Positions 43,246 to 52,154 of a stretch of DNA of 64,000 bases are shown here, piece by piece. Below the pieces are notes generated by a model. It ran no database searches. It had not been told where the DNA came from and saw nothing but the letters and a program-made list of their open reading frames with translations. The first letter of the stretch is position 1. Each line of letters starts with the position of its first letter. This stretch comes from Riemerella anatipestifer_F. Its GTDB lineage: Bacteria; Bacteroidota; Bacteroidia; Flavobacteriales; Weeksellaceae. The position numbers and the translations under genes were made by a program. The stretch lies in the NCBI RefSeq assembly GCF_037861325.1, contig NZ_JAFELW010000004.1; one strand, written 5' to 3'.

Positions 43246-44005
43246 AATTGCAAAGTTCATACTAACTGATATTTTAAAGAGCAAAGTTATTGCTGTGTAT
43301 ACGCTCATGTTATTTATTATATCATGGGCCATTCTAGGATTAGAAAGCAATCAGATAAAGGCTAATCTCAATCTACTAAATATTGTACTTTTTGTAGTTC
43401 CACTATTTAGTCTTGTATTTTCAGTAATCTACATCTACAACAGTACACAATTCATAGAACTTCTTTCTACTCAGCCTATTAAACGAGATGTAATATGGAT
43501 GGGAACTTTTTTAGGGTTATCGCTATCTCAACTATTAGTATTTTTAGCTGGATGTGGCATTCCCATTATTCTGTATTCTACACTTACTTACGGATTATGT
43601 GTCTTACTAGGTGGTATGTTACTCTGCATAAGCTTTACCTCATTAGCCATGTATAGTTCTATTTCTACTAATGACAAAACAAAAGGAATAGGAATAGCTC
43701 TATTCATTTGGGTATTTTTTAATATCATCTATGACGGTTTGTTACTTATCTTGATGTTTCAATTTTCAGATTATCCTATAGAAAAACTAATAGTTGTATT
43801 AGCCTCACTTAGTCCTATAGGGCTTACCCGTATTTTTGTACAACTACAGCTTGATATCTCTGGAATGCTAGGCTATTCAGGAGCAATTTTTAAATCAATT
43901 TTTGGTTCAGGTGGTGGAGTTTATATTTCTGTTCTTATTCTTCTAATTTGGATTATATTTCCTTTCTTATCAAGTTTACTTAAATTCAGAAAAAAAGATT
44001 TATAA
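43238..44005 (+). CDS. nosY: ABC transporter permease NosY
   Basis: A 255-residue membrane protein with six predicted helices (first at about 16-34, last at about 228-246) and the characteristic early loop STQFIELLSTQPIKRDVIWMG. It is the last recognisable nos gene. Translation is probably coupled to nosF through the overlap. Confidence 0.92.
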   Translation: MYKIAKFILTDILKSKVIAVYTLMLFIISWAILGLESNQIKANLNLLNIVLFVVPLFSLVFSVIYIYNSTQFIELLSTQPIKRDVIWMGTFLGLSLSQLLVFLAGCGIPIILYSTLTYGLCVLLGGMLLCISFTSLAMYSSISTNDKTKGIGIALFIWVFFNIIYDGLLLILMFQFSDYPIEKLIVVLASLSPIGLTRIFVQLQLDISGMLGYSGAIFKSIFGSGGGVYISVLILLIWIIFPFLSSLLKFRKKDL

Positions 44006-44120
44006 ATATTATGCTTCATATTTAATTGCTCTAGTCTCAATTAAATAAAAATAAACTTCGGTTTTAGTTTCATGTTCGTTTTTTTGTAACTTAGCAGAGT
44101 AACAACTAAAGATTAAAACA

Positions 44121-44609
44121 ATGATTTTTAAAATAATACTAACAGGGTTACTTTCCCTTGGATTACTAACAGGTTGCAACTCACAAAAGCAAAATAATAT
44201 GAACGAACCTAAAAACATAAGCACACTCACAAAAAAAATGGAGGGCTATGAATATCTCAGCATAACCCTTCCGAAAAAATCTAACGAAAAAGAGTTATTT
44301 CTAGAAATGACTCCAGGCAAATGGCACAAAGTAGATTGTAATTCGTATGGATTACTAGGAAAAATTGAACAGAAAAAAGACCAAGAGACAAATATTTCTT
44401 ACTATCTCTACGATACTGATGGTAACATGCGTTCAACTATGATGGCTTGCCCTGATATGACGCTTACTAACAAATTTGTGATTGGAGAAAGCAAAACTAT
44501 TAACTATACAAGTAATACTCCTATCATCATTTTTTATCCAAAAGGCTACGAAATTAAACTTAAAGTTAAAAATCAACAAAACGAAGAAGTTCCTATAAAA
44601 CTACCATAA
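44121..44609 (+). CDS. ecotin-family serine protease inhibitor, lipoprotein form
   Basis: A 162-residue ecotin relative. The reactive loop reads STMMACPD (residues 105-112), with Met107-Met108 matching P1-P1' of E. coli ecotin. Cys73 (HKVDCNSYGLLGK) and Cys110 match its disulfide, and PIIIFYPKGYEIKLKV the C-terminal strands. Unlike the soluble enterobacterial protein, it ends its signal with a lipobox (LLTGC19), so it should be anchored in the envelope. It would block trypsin-like proteases, possibly host enzymes. It follows nosY by 115 bases and has no evident link to N2O respiration. Confidence 0.9.
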   Translation: MIFKIILTGLLSLGLLTGCNSQKQNNMNEPKNISTLTKKMEGYEYLSITLPKKSNEKELFLEMTPGKWHKVDCNSYGLLGKIEQKKDQETNISYYLYDTDGNMRSTMMACPDMTLTNKFVIGESKTINYTSNTPIIIFYPKGYEIKLKVKNQQNEEVPIKLP

Positions 44610-44671
44610 ATCCAATGATATTTACAGTGAGTTTTCTTAATTTTGTGGTTTAATTATTTAAAGTAAAACCT

Positions 44672-45358
44672 ATGAAAATAGCCGTTATTGGAGCCATGGA
44701 AGTTGAAATAAAGCATTTATGTGATGCTTTAGAAAACCCTATAAAAAAGGAGATTCATTCATTTCAATTTCATATTGGGACTATCGCCAACCACGAAGTT
44801 ATTGTTTTACTTTCTGGTGTTGGCAAGGTAAGTTCGGCTCTAGGGACTTGCTTACTTATCAATCATTTTGCCCCTGATTTAATCATCAATACAGGAACGG
44901 CAGGTGGACTGAAAGAAGTTCAAGTTAAAGATATTATCCTCGCTACAGAAGTACGCCATCACGATGTGGATTTAACAGCCTTTGGTTACGAACTTGGACA
45001 ACAATCTAAAATGCCTCCTGCTTTCATACCTGATTCTTTTTATGTAGAAAAAGCTGAGACTGTCATCAAAAAACACGGCATCAATGCTAACAAAGGGTTA
45101 GTAGTTAGTGGTGATGCATTTATCAACTGTCCTGATAAATTCCAATGGCTTAAAGACAACTTCCGCACTGCCAAAGCCGTTGAGATGGAAGCCGCGTCTA
45201 TCGCACAAGTTTGCCATCAAATGAAAACCCCTTTTATTGTTCTAAGAGCTATTTCGGATATTGCAGGAGAAGGCACTACGGTTTCTTTTGATACATTTGT
45301 TACCGAAGCTGGAAAAATCTCAGCCGAAATCAATATTGATTTAATTAAAAGTTTATAG
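44672..45358 (+). CDS. mtnN: 5'-methylthioadenosine/S-adenosylhomocysteine nucleosidase
   Basis: Cleaves adenine from methylthioadenosine and S-adenosylhomocysteine. The 228-residue protein has MKIAVIGAMEVEIKHL (catalytic Glu about residue 11), INTGTAGGL, SGDAFI, AVEMEAASIAQ (ribose-binding Glu) and RAISDIAG (catalytic Asp). A TAATTTTG box lies at 44638-44645. Its stop overlaps that of the convergent membrane-protein gene by six bases, with no terminator between them. Confidence 0.96.
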   Translation: MKIAVIGAMEVEIKHLCDALENPIKKEIHSFQFHIGTIANHEVIVLLSGVGKVSSALGTCLLINHFAPDLIINTGTAGGLKEVQVKDIILATEVRHHDVDLTAFGYELGQQSKMPPAFIPDSFYVEKAETVIKKHGINANKGLVVSGDAFINCPDKFQWLKDNFRTAKAVEMEAASIAQVCHQMKTPFIVLRAISDIAGEGTTVSFDTFVTEAGKISAEINIDLIKSL

Positions 45359-46138
45359 TTGATTTTTACCCAATAATATACTGAAATATGCTATTATATA
45401 TCCTGTGATAGCACTTATGACAATCAATATAAAAAACCAAAAAATCCAGTTGGCAAGAGTAGCGTATTTTCCAAAGATTTTCCCAAAGAAGTGTTTTGTT
45501 TTTTGAAATATTTGATATTTCCCTTGATAGCTTAAGGAGTTTCTATTGAACTTAAAATCATTAGACTCATCACTCAGCTCACTCACCAAATCTGTAATTT
45601 CAACAACATAATTACCATAAACTTCTCTCAACCAAACCTTTCCCATAACATACATAATAATGGAAGTCATAAACAAGCTAACAACAACAAACATCACTCC
45701 ATTCCAACTATTCAAATCCAAAAATAAAAGAAATACAGAAAATAATATAGGAACAAACGAAATATAATAAGATTTATAAAGCTCCGTATTAAGCACCAAC
45801 TCGTATCTAAGATTAAGCAAGTTGTGATAGGTTTGGAAATTTTGAGTACTAATAGTTTTATACAACGAATAGAACTTAACAAAATAATAAACAATTATAA
45901 GTATTGAAATGATATATAACAGCAAAAACAAACTCCCTTGTTGTGCATTTTTTATTTGAGAATAATAAAGCGGAACTATAAGAATCATCAAAAGAAGTGT
46001 AGTCCAAAACTCCATTTTCATATTCGCTCTTATCTTTTCCAAGGGTGTTTTTACCGCCTTTTGCTGTTCCAAAGAAATATTAGGAAGGTCTGATACCTTC
46101 TCTCTATGCCACAAATCTTTTATATTATCAAGTTCCAT
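45353..46138 (-). CDS. membrane protein paired with ECF sigma factor (candidate anti-sigma)
   Basis: A 261-residue protein with an N-terminal cytoplasmic stretch (MELDNIKDLWHREKVSDLP) and about five transmembrane helices. A cytosolic loop rich in charged residues (about 185-225) precedes the last helix. It lies 14 bases downstream of the ECF sigma gene. In Bacteroidota such sigma factors are often followed by a membrane protein that opens with a LWxxxK-type motif, so an anti-sigma role is reasonable. No zinc anti-sigma motif is seen. Confidence 0.65.
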   Translation of the reverse strand: MELDNIKDLWHREKVSDLPNISLEQQKAVKTPLEKIRANMKMEFWTTLLLMILIVPLYYSQIKNAQQGSLFLLLYIISILIIVYYFVKFYSLYKTISTQNFQTYHNLLNLRYELVLNTELYKSYYISFVPILFSVFLLFLDLNSWNGVMFVVVSLFMTSIIMYVMGKVWLREVYGNYVVEITDLVSELSDESNDFKFNRNSLSYQGKYQIFQKTKHFFGKIFGKYATLANWIFWFFILIVISAITGYIIAYFSILLGKNQL

Positions 46139-46152
46139 AATATTTGATTTTT

Positions 46153-46656
46153 TTATTGTTGAGTTCTAAGTTCGTTAATCAAAGTTTTCAATTTTTGTTT
46201 AGCTCTATTTAGTTTCACTCTTACATTTACCTCTGTTATTCCCATTTGAGCTGCTATCTCTTTGCCAGAATAATTTTCTAAATAATAGAATATAAGCGCT
46301 TTATCTATTGCACCTAGCTGTTGTATTGCTTTATACATAAGTTCCAATTGCTGTTGTTCAACATCATTATTTTCCACCCTCTTATTTATCGTACTTAGCT
46401 CTATATCAGAAGTATTTATTTTTTTCTTATCACTTCTTAGAAAAACAATAGAAGTATTAAGAGCTACCCGATAAAGCCAAGTAGAAAATAAACTCTTGCC
46501 TTGAAAAGACGGATACGATTTCCACGCTTGATAGATAATCTCTTGAAACAAATCTTCTTGGTCGTTTTTATTATCCATATACATTTTGGATATTTTAAAA
46601 ATAACCCCTTTATGCTTCTCTATTTGTTGTAAAAATTCTGTTTCCAGAGACATCAT
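46153..46656 (-). CDS. ECF-type RNA polymerase sigma factor
   Basis: A 167-residue sigma-70 family factor of group 4. Region 2 has DNKNDQEDLFQEIIYQAWKSYPSFQG and FSTWLYRVALN; region 4 has LIFYYLENYSGKEIAAQMGITEVNVRVKLNRAKQKLK. There is no region 3. Directly followed by the membrane protein above. No duplicate of its own promoter was identified that would reveal its recognition sequence. Confidence 0.93.
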   Translation of the reverse strand: MMSLETEFLQQIEKHKGVIFKISKMYMDNKNDQEDLFQEIIYQAWKSYPSFQGKSLFSTWLYRVALNTSIVFLRSDKKKINTSDIELSTINKRVENNDVEQQQLELMYKAIQQLGAIDKALIFYYLENYSGKEIAAQMGITEVNVRVKLNRAKQKLKTLINELRTQQ

Positions 46657-46801
46657 TAGCTTTTATGTAGAGTAAGTATCCAAATTACAAAAATGTTACA
46701 AAAATATTTTAATATATTTTTTTAGTGCTTTTTTATTATCCTAGGTCAATGCTTAAGGGTAAGGGATTAAGGTATCTTTGCTTAAGTAAAAAACATTCAA
46801 A

Positions 46802-47677
46802 ATGAACACTAAAAAAATAGAGCTTATTGCAGCTCCTAGACCTGCACATTTTGTGGGAGATGGTTTTAGAGTACACAATTTTATTCCTAGCGGATTTAGA
46901 TTAGATATGAAGAGAATGGATCCTTTCATTATGATGGATTATAATTCTAAGTTTTATTTTGAACCTTCCCAAACTCCTAGAGGCGTAGGCGTACACCCTC
47001 ATCGTGGTTTTGAAACCGTAACTATAGCTTATCAGGGCAAAGTAGAACATCACGATAGTGCAGGCGGCGGTGGCATTATACAAGAAGGCGATGTACAGTG
47101 GATGACGGCTGGTAGCGGTGTACTCCATAAAGAATATCACGAAACTGAATGGAGTAAAAAAGGTGGCATTTTCCAAATGGTGCAACTGTGGGTAAATCTC
47201 CCTTCTCGCTATAAAATGAGTCCTCCAAAATACCAATCTATACAACATACAGAGTTTCCTAAAGTCTCTGTCGGCGAAAATAGTTGGGTAGAAGTAATTG
47301 CAGGAGAGTACAATGGTAGCAAAGGTATCGCAAGTACCTTCAGCCCAATACATATGATGAATGCAAGACTGAAAAAAGGTGCTAGAGCTTCATTTAGTTT
47401 CCCTGCTCATTTTAACACCGTTGCTTTGGTTATAGAGGGTAACATTATTGTAAACGAAGAGGAAGAGGTTCCTACAGACCATTTAGTTTTGTTTGAAAAT
47501 AGTGGTGAAGATTTCAACATAGAAGCCCTAGATGATGCTGTTGTGCTTATCCTTAGCGGAGAACCACTTAACGAGCCTATAGCCGCTCACGGTCCGTTTG
47601 TAATGAACACTAGAGCAGAGATTATTCAAGCTTTTGATGACTTTAAAAACAACAAATTCGGAGTCTTAGAAGATTAA
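46802..47677 (+). CDS. pirin family protein
   Basis: A 291-residue bicupin. The N-terminal cupin carries the iron ligands in GVHPHRGFETVT and HHDSAGGGG, then GSGVLHKEYH. The C-terminal domain (ARLKKGARASFSFPAHFNT) follows. Some bacterial pirins are quercetinases or redox-linked regulators, and the activity here is unknown. A TATCTTTG box (46773-46780) lies between two CTTAAG palindromes. Confidence 0.9.
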   Translation: MNTKKIELIAAPRPAHFVGDGFRVHNFIPSGFRLDMKRMDPFIMMDYNSKFYFEPSQTPRGVGVHPHRGFETVTIAYQGKVEHHDSAGGGGIIQEGDVQWMTAGSGVLHKEYHETEWSKKGGIFQMVQLWVNLPSRYKMSPPKYQSIQHTEFPKVSVGENSWVEVIAGEYNGSKGIASTFSPIHMMNARLKKGARASFSFPAHFNTVALVIEGNIIVNEEEEVPTDHLVLFENSGEDFNIEALDDAVVLILSGEPLNEPIAAHGPFVMNTRAEIIQAFDDFKNNKFGVLED

Positions 47678-47678
47678 C

Positions 47679-47706
47679 AAAAAGCAGGCTAAAAACCTGC
47701 TTTTTT
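47679..47706 (+). terminator. terminator after pirin gene
   Basis: AAAAAGCAGG / CCTGCTTTTT (ten pairs) with a seven-base loop and T tail. Confidence 0.88.
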
Positions 47707-47767
47707 ATTTAACTCAAATTTAACTTTTTTTATAAATGCTTTGGCTAGATATTAGTGAGTTTAGCTA

Positions 47768-47775
47768 TATCTTTG
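47768..47775 (+). promoter_or_regulatory. -7 box of porX
   Basis: TATCTTTG, 51 bases before the coding start. No TTG occurs at the expected -33 distance, so recognition may need another factor. Confidence 0.5.
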
Positions 47776-47826
47776 GAAAACTAAAGAAGAGTGCTACAAG
47801 CACACTTAATTAAATAAAGAATAGTT

Positions 47827-49371
47827 ATGGCTAAAAAAATATTATGGATAGATGACGAGGTAGATTTATTAAAACCTCATATCGTATTCTTAGAAAACAA
47901 AGGTTATCAGGTAACGCCCATCAATAATGTTAATGAAGCCTTAGAAATATTAGACGAAAAAAGTTTTTCATTAGTTCTTTTGGACGAAAATATGCCTGGT
48001 ATTTCTGGGCTAGATGCCATACCATTACTAAAGGAAAAAAATTCAGCAATGAAAATTGTAATGGTAACCAAAAGCGAAGAAGAACACATTATGGAACAAG
48101 CCATAGGTTCGCAAATCGCCGATTATATCTTAAAACCTGTAAATCCTAACCAAGTTCTGCTCTCTCTGAAAAAAAATCTACAAAGCGATGACCTTGTAGA
48201 ACAACAAACCAAACAAGAATATCAGCAAGAGTTCAGAAACATAAGTATGGAGTTAAGCTATCTTAATACTTATGAAGACTGGAGTAATTATTATAAAAAA
48301 ATACTAGGTTGGGAAATTAAATTTGATAAAGTATTTGATAACGAATTTGCCGACTTGCTACAATCTCAAAAAGAGGAAGCCAACATACAGTTTGCCAAGT
48401 TTATAGAAAGAAACTACGAAAATTGGCTTAATTCAAACGAAAAGCCTCTTATGAGCCACACGCTTTTTAAAGAAAAGGTAAAACCAGAAATGCAGAATGA
48501 TAAAGTTTTGCTACTTATGATAGATAATCTAAGGTATGACCAATGGAAAGTTATTGAACCATTGTTTCTTAAATTCTACAACAAAACTCTAGAAACCTCA
48601 TATTACAGCATCTTACCTACTGCTACCCAATATGCGAGAAATGCTTTTTTTGCTGGATTGATGCCTTCCGAAATAGAAAAAAGATTTCCTGACCAATGGC
48701 TGAACGACAACGAAGAAGGTAATAAAAACGAAGCCGAACAAGATTTCTTAAAAGACCAAATGAAGCGTCTAGGATTATCTTCTAAGACAATGAAATACAT
48801 TAAAGTCTTAAACTCTGATTTTGAACAAAAGGTTTTAGAAGATTTTCATCAGCATCAAAATAAAGATTTGGTAGTAGTCGTCTATAATTTTATAGATATT
48901 TTATCTCACGCCAAAACGGATAATTCTATCGTTAATCAGTTGATTAGAGATGATAAAACCTTCCGTTCTCTTACCTTAAATTGGTTTGAAAACGCTCCTA
49001 TTATGAGACTGATTAAACAAGCCGCAGAGTCTGGTTTTAAACTCATCATCACTACAGACCACGGCACCATCTATGTTAAAAAGCCAAGTAAAGTTGTAGG
49101 TGACCGAGAAACCTCCACCAATATCCGCTACAAAACAGGGAAAAGCCTTTCTTATGAAGATTCTGATGTGTGGGCTATTAACCAACCAGAGAAACTATTC
49201 CTGCCTAAAGGTAATCTAAGCAGCAAGTATGTATTTGCTAAGAATAACACCTTTTTAGCATATCCAAAAAACTACAATCACTTTGTTAATTATTATAAAG
49301 AAACTTATCAGCACGGTGGCATTTCTTTGGAGGAATGCATTATTCCGTTCTGTGTTTTAGAACCCAAATAA
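47827..49371 (+). CDS. porX: type IX secretion response regulator PorX (CheY-PglZ)
   Basis: A 514-residue two-domain protein. The receiver domain (1-120) has Asp10, phosphoacceptor Asp53 in LLDENMPG, and LKPVNPNQ with its conserved lysine. The PglZ domain, of the alkaline-phosphatase superfamily, has LLLMIDNLRYDQW (metal Asp), LPTATQYARNAFFAG (nucleophile Thr), FIDILSHAK and ITTDHGTIYV. In Porphyromonas PorX regulates type IX secretion genes and hydrolyses oligonucleotides. It stands alone without porY, as is usual. Confidence 0.95.
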   Translation: MAKKILWIDDEVDLLKPHIVFLENKGYQVTPINNVNEALEILDEKSFSLVLLDENMPGISGLDAIPLLKEKNSAMKIVMVTKSEEEHIMEQAIGSQIADYILKPVNPNQVLLSLKKNLQSDDLVEQQTKQEYQQEFRNISMELSYLNTYEDWSNYYKKILGWEIKFDKVFDNEFADLLQSQKEEANIQFAKFIERNYENWLNSNEKPLMSHTLFKEKVKPEMQNDKVLLLMIDNLRYDQWKVIEPLFLKFYNKTLETSYYSILPTATQYARNAFFAGLMPSEIEKRFPDQWLNDNEEGNKNEAEQDFLKDQMKRLGLSSKTMKYIKVLNSDFEQKVLEDFHQHQNKDLVVVVYNFIDILSHAKTDNSIVNQLIRDDKTFRSLTLNWFENAPIMRLIKQAAESGFKLIITTDHGTIYVKKPSKVVGDRETSTNIRYKTGKSLSYEDSDVWAINQPEKLFLPKGNLSSKYVFAKNNTFLAYPKNYNHFVNYYKETYQHGGISLEECIIPFCVLEPK

Positions 49372-49377
49372 AAACCA

Positions 49378-49410
49378 AAAGATAGAGATAATTTCTCTAT
49401 CTTTTTTCAT
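49378..49410. terminator. hairpin terminator overlapping a convergent stop codon
   Basis: AAAGATAGAGA / TCTCTATCTTT followed by T residues on the plus strand. The right arm contains the stop codon of the convergent membrane-protein gene (49397-49399), so one structure serves both genes. Confidence 0.75.
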
Positions 49411-51034
49411 TTATATGAAATCCATTAACAATCTGTTGTAATTGCTCTTTATCTTCGTTAGATAATTTTTTCCAAACAAAACCTTCTTTTAAGTTCGAAC
49501 CTATTTTTTGAGGAAAAATCCCTGTTTCTAAATAAAGCTCCAAGAAACTAGGAGAAATAGTTGGAAGCGGCGTATCAAAACTAAAAGGATAGTTGTCCAC
49601 TACATTAAAGGTCAAATTACCTATTGTAAAAGTTTTATACCGTTGATATTTGTAAGTCGCTGGTTTTACAACTTGAGAAAGTTCTATATTTTTAATAAAT
49701 CCACCCAACCTAAAACTAGGAATATATTTCACAATTAAAGATGGAGTAAATAAAAATACGGACATACCCAAAATGCCTATAATACTTACTAAAGCCACTT
49801 TCTTAACAGAAAACCAATCTCTAGAAACTAAAAGAGCAACCACAAAAAACACTTCTAAGAAAAATCGGTATTGTGCTGAAAATAGCAACACCAAAACACT
49901 TTTAATAAAGATTGATATTACAATCAGCCAAATCAAACGGCTTTTACTTTTAATAGCATAGAGCAATAATGCCAACAAACTCAAAACAAAAGCCATATTG
50001 ATAACTCCTTTTATGCCTTTAAGAAACACCCAATTTTTAACACTATCCCAAACCGAAAATTGCTTTATTGACTCATAAGAATATTGAAAATCGTAAGTTT
50101 TAAGAATAGCTGTTTCGGCAGAGTTTTTAAGCAAAAAATCGTTAGGTTTCCAACTCAAGTCTAAATCCAAAACTTGTACAGGAAAAATAGGAAATCCAAA
50201 GCAATACCAATTTTTAATCACAAAAACAGACACCACACCTACGCCTACGATTATCAACCGATAAGAAAATTTTCGTATTAAAAAAGCATATAAAAAGACC
50301 ATCAACGGGAGCCATATTATGGTAGGTTTTATACTGAAAATCCAAACCGAAAATCCAAACAATGCCGACACATTATAGCTTCTATTTAAAACTTCATTCA
50401 AGACTATTAAAGAGCCTATAATAACTGGCAAATCTGTACTTGGTGATTGTAAAAACAATAACAAAATAGGCAAAAATATAAAATGAACCCACGCCTTTTT
50501 TTCTATAATATAAATGATATATCCTAAAAGCAATACTACATTCAGCCTCAGAAAAACATCGGAAGTATTAGAAAATCCAGCCTGTAAAATATGCCAAAGG
50601 GACATTTGCCCTAATATTAAATCTAAGTTCCCAATTCCCTTTACTAGACCTATCTCTGCAATCCATTTAATACTAGGCACATAGTAACCAAAGTGGTCTA
50701 AAATAAACGGATAACCACTCCCAAAAAGTAACACAACAAAAAGCAACGGAGCAAAAAGCAAATAGTTTCTAGTCATAAAAGTTCCTAAAATGCGATATAT
50801 TTTAAAATAAACAAAAGCACTTAATCCTAAGACTAAACTAGAGACTTCTACTACTCTATTGATAGGCATTGCAAATGCTAAAACCGCCCATACCAAACTC
50901 AAACCCATACACCCTGCGAAAAAAGCAGAGGATAGTTTTTCTTCCCACAACTTTCCTAATAATTTTTCAAACAGCATTCCTATCCCTAACAAACTAGGGA
51001 AAATAACACCTACGGAAAGTAACAGATAAAGCAT
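49397..51034 (-). CDS. polytopic membrane protein, LIC_10190/glycosyltransferase-like
   Basis: A 545-residue protein with about 12-13 transmembrane helices and a C-terminal soluble tail of about 110 residues. The loop after the fourth helix contains LDHFGYYVPSIKWI, and the next NTSDVFLRLN. The layout resembles GT-C glycosyltransferases and the LIC_10190 membrane family, but no catalytic acidic pair could be assigned. It begins five bases after ribD ends on the same strand. Function unknown. Confidence 0.6.
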   Translation of the reverse strand: MLYLLLSVGVIFPSLLGIGMLFEKLLGKLWEEKLSSAFFAGCMGLSLVWAVLAFAMPINRVVEVSSLVLGLSAFVYFKIYRILGTFMTRNYLLFAPLLFVVLLFGSGYPFILDHFGYYVPSIKWIAEIGLVKGIGNLDLILGQMSLWHILQAGFSNTSDVFLRLNVVLLLGYIIYIIEKKAWVHFIFLPILLLFLQSPSTDLPVIIGSLIVLNEVLNRSYNVSALFGFSVWIFSIKPTIIWLPLMVFLYAFLIRKFSYRLIIVGVGVVSVFVIKNWYCFGFPIFPVQVLDLDLSWKPNDFLLKNSAETAILKTYDFQYSYESIKQFSVWDSVKNWVFLKGIKGVINMAFVLSLLALLLYAIKSKSRLIWLIVISIFIKSVLVLLFSAQYRFFLEVFFVVALLVSRDWFSVKKVALVSIIGILGMSVFLFTPSLIVKYIPSFRLGGFIKNIELSQVVKPATYKYQRYKTFTIGNLTFNVVDNYPFSFDTPLPTISPSFLELYLETGIFPQKIGSNLKEGFVWKKLSNEDKEQLQQIVNGFHINEKR

Positions 51035-51039
51035 AAAAA

Positions 51040-52059
51040 TTATTTTTTATAAAAATTTAAAACATTATCTCTCATCTGTTTTTGTCGGTAAGGTTTTTCA
51101 TTGAATGTAGGAGCTTTAGTCCCATTATTCAAAGTTAGATTAGAAGCTTTGATTACCACCGCTTCATCCCAAAGTTGAGCTTCAATAAAGGTATTTAACA
51201 TCTTGCTTCCTCCTTCTATAATGATAGATTGTATCTGCTGTTCATACAAATGATACATCAGTTCTTCTAGAAAATTTTCTCTATCAATTTTTATCCATTT
51301 CAAATGGTCTTGCTCATCATTTTTATGAAAGTTAAAAATAATCGTAGGAGCATTAGTATTGAAAATATTAAAACTTTGAGAAACTTTAAGCTCCAAATCT
51401 ATTAAAACTCTGATAGGATTTCTACCGTCAAGATGCCTTACATCTAGAGTCGGGTTATCATTGAGTGCCGTTTGTGTACCTACCAAAATAGCGTGTTCTT
51501 CGGTTCTCATCTTATGCACATACTGAGATGCCAAAGTGTCAGATATAGGCGTTGGAGCGAAATTTTGGTCTATAAAACCATCGTTAGACTCTGCCCATTT
51601 AAGGATAATGTATGGTCTTTTTTTCTCATGGAAAGTAAAAAATCTTCTATTAAGCCATCGACATCGTTCCTCCAACACTTTATCAACCACCTCTATCCCT
51701 GCCTCTTCTATCATTGCTTTACCTTTACCACTTACTTTTTCATTAGAATCAGCAGAGCCTATAACCACTTTTTTGAAACCAATTTCTGTGATTTTAGCAG
51801 CACAAGGTGGCGTTCTCCCAAAATGGGAACAAGGCTCTAATGAAACATAAATCGTAGATTCTTTTAAAAGCCCTTTGTTCTCCACCGAATTGATGGCGTT
51901 AATTTCTGCATGAGGTTCTCCTGCCTTGTGATGATAGCCTTCCCCTATAATGATGCCATTGTGTACAATTACCGCTCCCACCAAAGGATTAGGGTAAGTG
52001 TTACCTCTAGCCTTCTCTGCCAAAGCAATACACCGACTTATATATTTTTCGTAAGACAT
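51040..52059 (-). CDS. ribD: bifunctional riboflavin deaminase-reductase
   Basis: Two consecutive steps of riboflavin synthesis. In the 339-residue protein, the N-terminal deaminase domain has the zinc site HAEINAI (His50, Glu52) and PCSHFGRTPPC (Cys77, Cys86). The C-terminal reductase domain has LKWAESNDGFID, GTQTALNDNPTLDVR and IIIEGGSKMLNTF. Length and order are standard. Confidence 0.95.
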   Translation of the reverse strand: MSYEKYISRCIALAEKARGNTYPNPLVGAVIVHNGIIIGEGYHHKAGEPHAEINAINSVENKGLLKESTIYVSLEPCSHFGRTPPCAAKITEIGFKKVVIGSADSNEKVSGKGKAMIEEAGIEVVDKVLEERCRWLNRRFFTFHEKKRPYIILKWAESNDGFIDQNFAPTPISDTLASQYVHKMRTEEHAILVGTQTALNDNPTLDVRHLDGRNPIRVLIDLELKVSQSFNIFNTNAPTIIFNFHKNDEQDHLKWIKIDRENFLEELMYHLYEQQIQSIIIEGGSKMLNTFIEAQLWDEAVVIKASNLTLNNGTKAPTFNEKPYRQKQMRDNVLNFYKK

Positions 52060-52086
52060 ACAGAACTATATTATTGATATTAACTA

Positions 52087-52129
52087 AAAAACTTTGTTGA
52101 AATCAGTTTAAAATCCCAACAAAGTTTTT
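52087..52129. terminator. terminator between DUF349 gene and ribD
   Basis: AAACTTTGTTG / CAACAAAGTTT with flanking A and T runs extending the stem. It can terminate the DUF349 transcript on the minus strand. Confidence 0.8.
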
Positions 52130-52154
52130 GTTTCTATTTTCGTTTAACCTTTTA

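Noticed and set aside
44009..44230. Minus-strand reading frame over the start of the ecotin gene
   Set aside because: It lies antisense to a clear ecotin signal peptide, has no domain and no promoter.
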